Part shown: piece by piece, positions 63,109 to 63,793 of the stretch
Numbering within the stretch: position 1 is the stretch's first letter
How the letters are laid out: each line of letters opens with the position of its first letter
Source: Planctomycetaceae bacterium
GTDB lineage: Bacteria > Planctomycetota > Phycisphaerae > Sedimentisphaerales > Anaerohalosphaeraceae
NCBI GenBank assembly: GCA_021372945.1
Contig: JAJFTK010000032.1
Span: 1 to 63,793 of the forward strand
Reading direction: 5' to 3'
Length of the DNA: 63,793 nucleotides
Program-made: the position numbers and the translations under genes
The notes under the pieces: model-generated
Database searches by the model: none
The model's input: the letters and a program-made list of their open reading frames with translations, nothing else
Told to the model about the DNA's origin: nothing

Positions 63109-63683
63109 AACTCGCACCGATCATTCATCAGCAGATCGTGCAACTCAGATGGCAACCATTGGCTTGCCTGGGCCTGATGATGGCCCTGCCGCTGGAAGAT
63201 GCGATCGCGAACTTGTGGCAAGGCAATGGGTTCTATGCCGGCAGCGTGTCGCTGGCTGTCCCGCTCGTGGCGTCGCCCCTGCTGGCGGCGCTGCTCGCGT
63301 GCGCCAACGTTCAGGCAGACTTTGATGAAAGGCGATTTATCTTCTGGCGGTCAAAGCCCGCGGGCATTAAGTCATTTATGTTGCTCAAATATTTCACGGG
63401 TCTATTATTGGCTGCTGTGATTATCGCTCTTCCTTTCCTGCTTGCATTCGTCACCCGCAACCGTGTCAAACTCGATGAAGTCCAACCGGAGTTCTTTGCC
63501 GCTGTTATTGCGTTGCAGTCGATTTCACTGCTGACCTATTCCGTATCTTTCCTGTGCAATGTGCTAATCCGCAAGACCGCGCGTGCATGGCTGGTCGGCA
63601 TGGCCCTGACCGGCTTCATGATGATTATCCCGTTTATCCTGCCGTTGAACTTAACTCAAACTGACCGATTGAAAGATTTTTGA
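63105..63683 (+). CDS. ABC-2 type permease subunit, probably truncated
   Basis: 192 residues from the ATG in the ATGA overlap. It starts MKLAPIIHQQIVQLRWQPL and has four or five membrane helices, then stops after LPLNLTQTDRLKDF. Proteins of this type usually run on with a large soluble part. The stop lies just before sequence that looks like the leader of a mobile element, so the 3' part was probably cut off by an insertion. Confidence 0.65.
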   Translation: MKLAPIIHQQIVQLRWQPLACLGLMMALPLEDAIANLWQGNGFYAGSVSLAVPLVASPLLAALLACANVQADFDERRFIFWRSKPAGIKSFMLLKYFTGLLLAAVIIALPFLLAFVTRNRVKLDEVQPEFFAAVIALQSISLLTYSVSFLCNVLIRKTARAWLVGMALTGFMMIIPFILPLNLTQTDRLKDF

Positions 63684-63706
63684 TGATAGCAGTGATTCAA
63701 CAAAAA

Positions 63707-63762
63707 CAGCCTCAAATGCCGATAAGTCTTGTGTTGAGCATTACTTATTCGCACGGAGGCTG
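63707..63762 (+). promoter_or_regulatory. Leader pairing that could hide the ribosome binding site
   Basis: CAGCCTC (63707-63713) is complementary to GAGGCTG (63756-63762), which holds the SD right before ATG 63764. Insertion sequences often protect their transposase start from read-through in this way. Confidence 0.5.
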
Positions 63763-63763
63763 C

Positions 63764-63793
63764 ATGATTACTATCGGCAAAATTCCTCAAAAA
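63764..63793 (+). CDS. Start of an unknown ORF, possibly a transposase (cut by window end)
   Basis: Only ten codons are visible (MITIGKIPQK) after a strong GGAGG. The short open start, the SD-hiding leader and the truncated permease before it fit an insertion sequence, but the family cannot be named from this. Confidence 0.4.
   Translation, partial: MITIGKIPQK

Overview
The window reads as a chromosomal segment of a polysaccharide-degrading planctomycete, most likely class Phycisphaerae (Sedimentisphaerales-like). This placement is by inference, from dockerin-like C-termini of the D-x-N-x-D-x-x-V-x-L-x-D-L type, PEP-CTERM tails, H-X9-DG pseudopilins, an ECF sigma factor paired with a FecR-like membrane protein, DUF1080 and LamG proteins, and high-GC coding DNA with unusually strong Shine-Dalgarno sites. 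No rRNA, tRNA or CRISPR array was seen.

Layout. 1-249: AT-rich edge plus a terminator. 250-6435 (minus): two secreted PL11 rhamnogalacturonan lyases. 6688-15330 (plus): ECF sigma factor, FecR-like membrane protein, pseudopilin, then three secreted proteins that begin with a DNRLRE-type module also present in the extracytoplasmic part of the FecR protein. 15650-21672: LacI-type regulator, a CBM/dockerin protein, two LamG proteins and a second pseudopilin. 21761-30492: a xylan utilisation cluster (GH67, GPH sugar symporter, GH10, GH43, GH3). 30740-46373: mostly housekeeping genes (ileS, superoxide dismutase, PHP phosphatase, ROK sugar kinase, shikimate kinase-like, AlkD-like) mixed with a broken spermidine-synthase-like membrane gene, DUF1080, a Fic protein, an AT-rich HEAT-repeat protein, a decayed dockerin remnant and a GH127 arabinofuranosidase. 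46677-61482: PocR hybrid sensor kinase, AI-2E-family permease, birA, cimA, a PEP-CTERM-like protein, a PRC-barrel envelope protein, a DUF1570-like peptidase, nadC and uvrB. 61965-63793: GntR regulator, two ABC-2 permeases (the second apparently cut short) and the start of a probable transposase.

How the genes may work together. PL11, GH67/GH10/GH43/GH3 and GH127 cover rhamnogalacturonan I, glucuronoxylan and arabinan side chains, so the organism probably lives on plant cell-wall polysaccharide. The ECF/FecR block looks like a regulator controlling surface proteins that share its own sensor module. This is the most interesting system here.

The intergenic DNA is rich in small palindromic repeats: a two-hairpin element with a constant 13-nt spacer at four loci, a CACGGGC palindrome at two loci, and an identical 20-mer at two loci in opposite orientation. 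One such microrepeat lies at the frame break of a gene.
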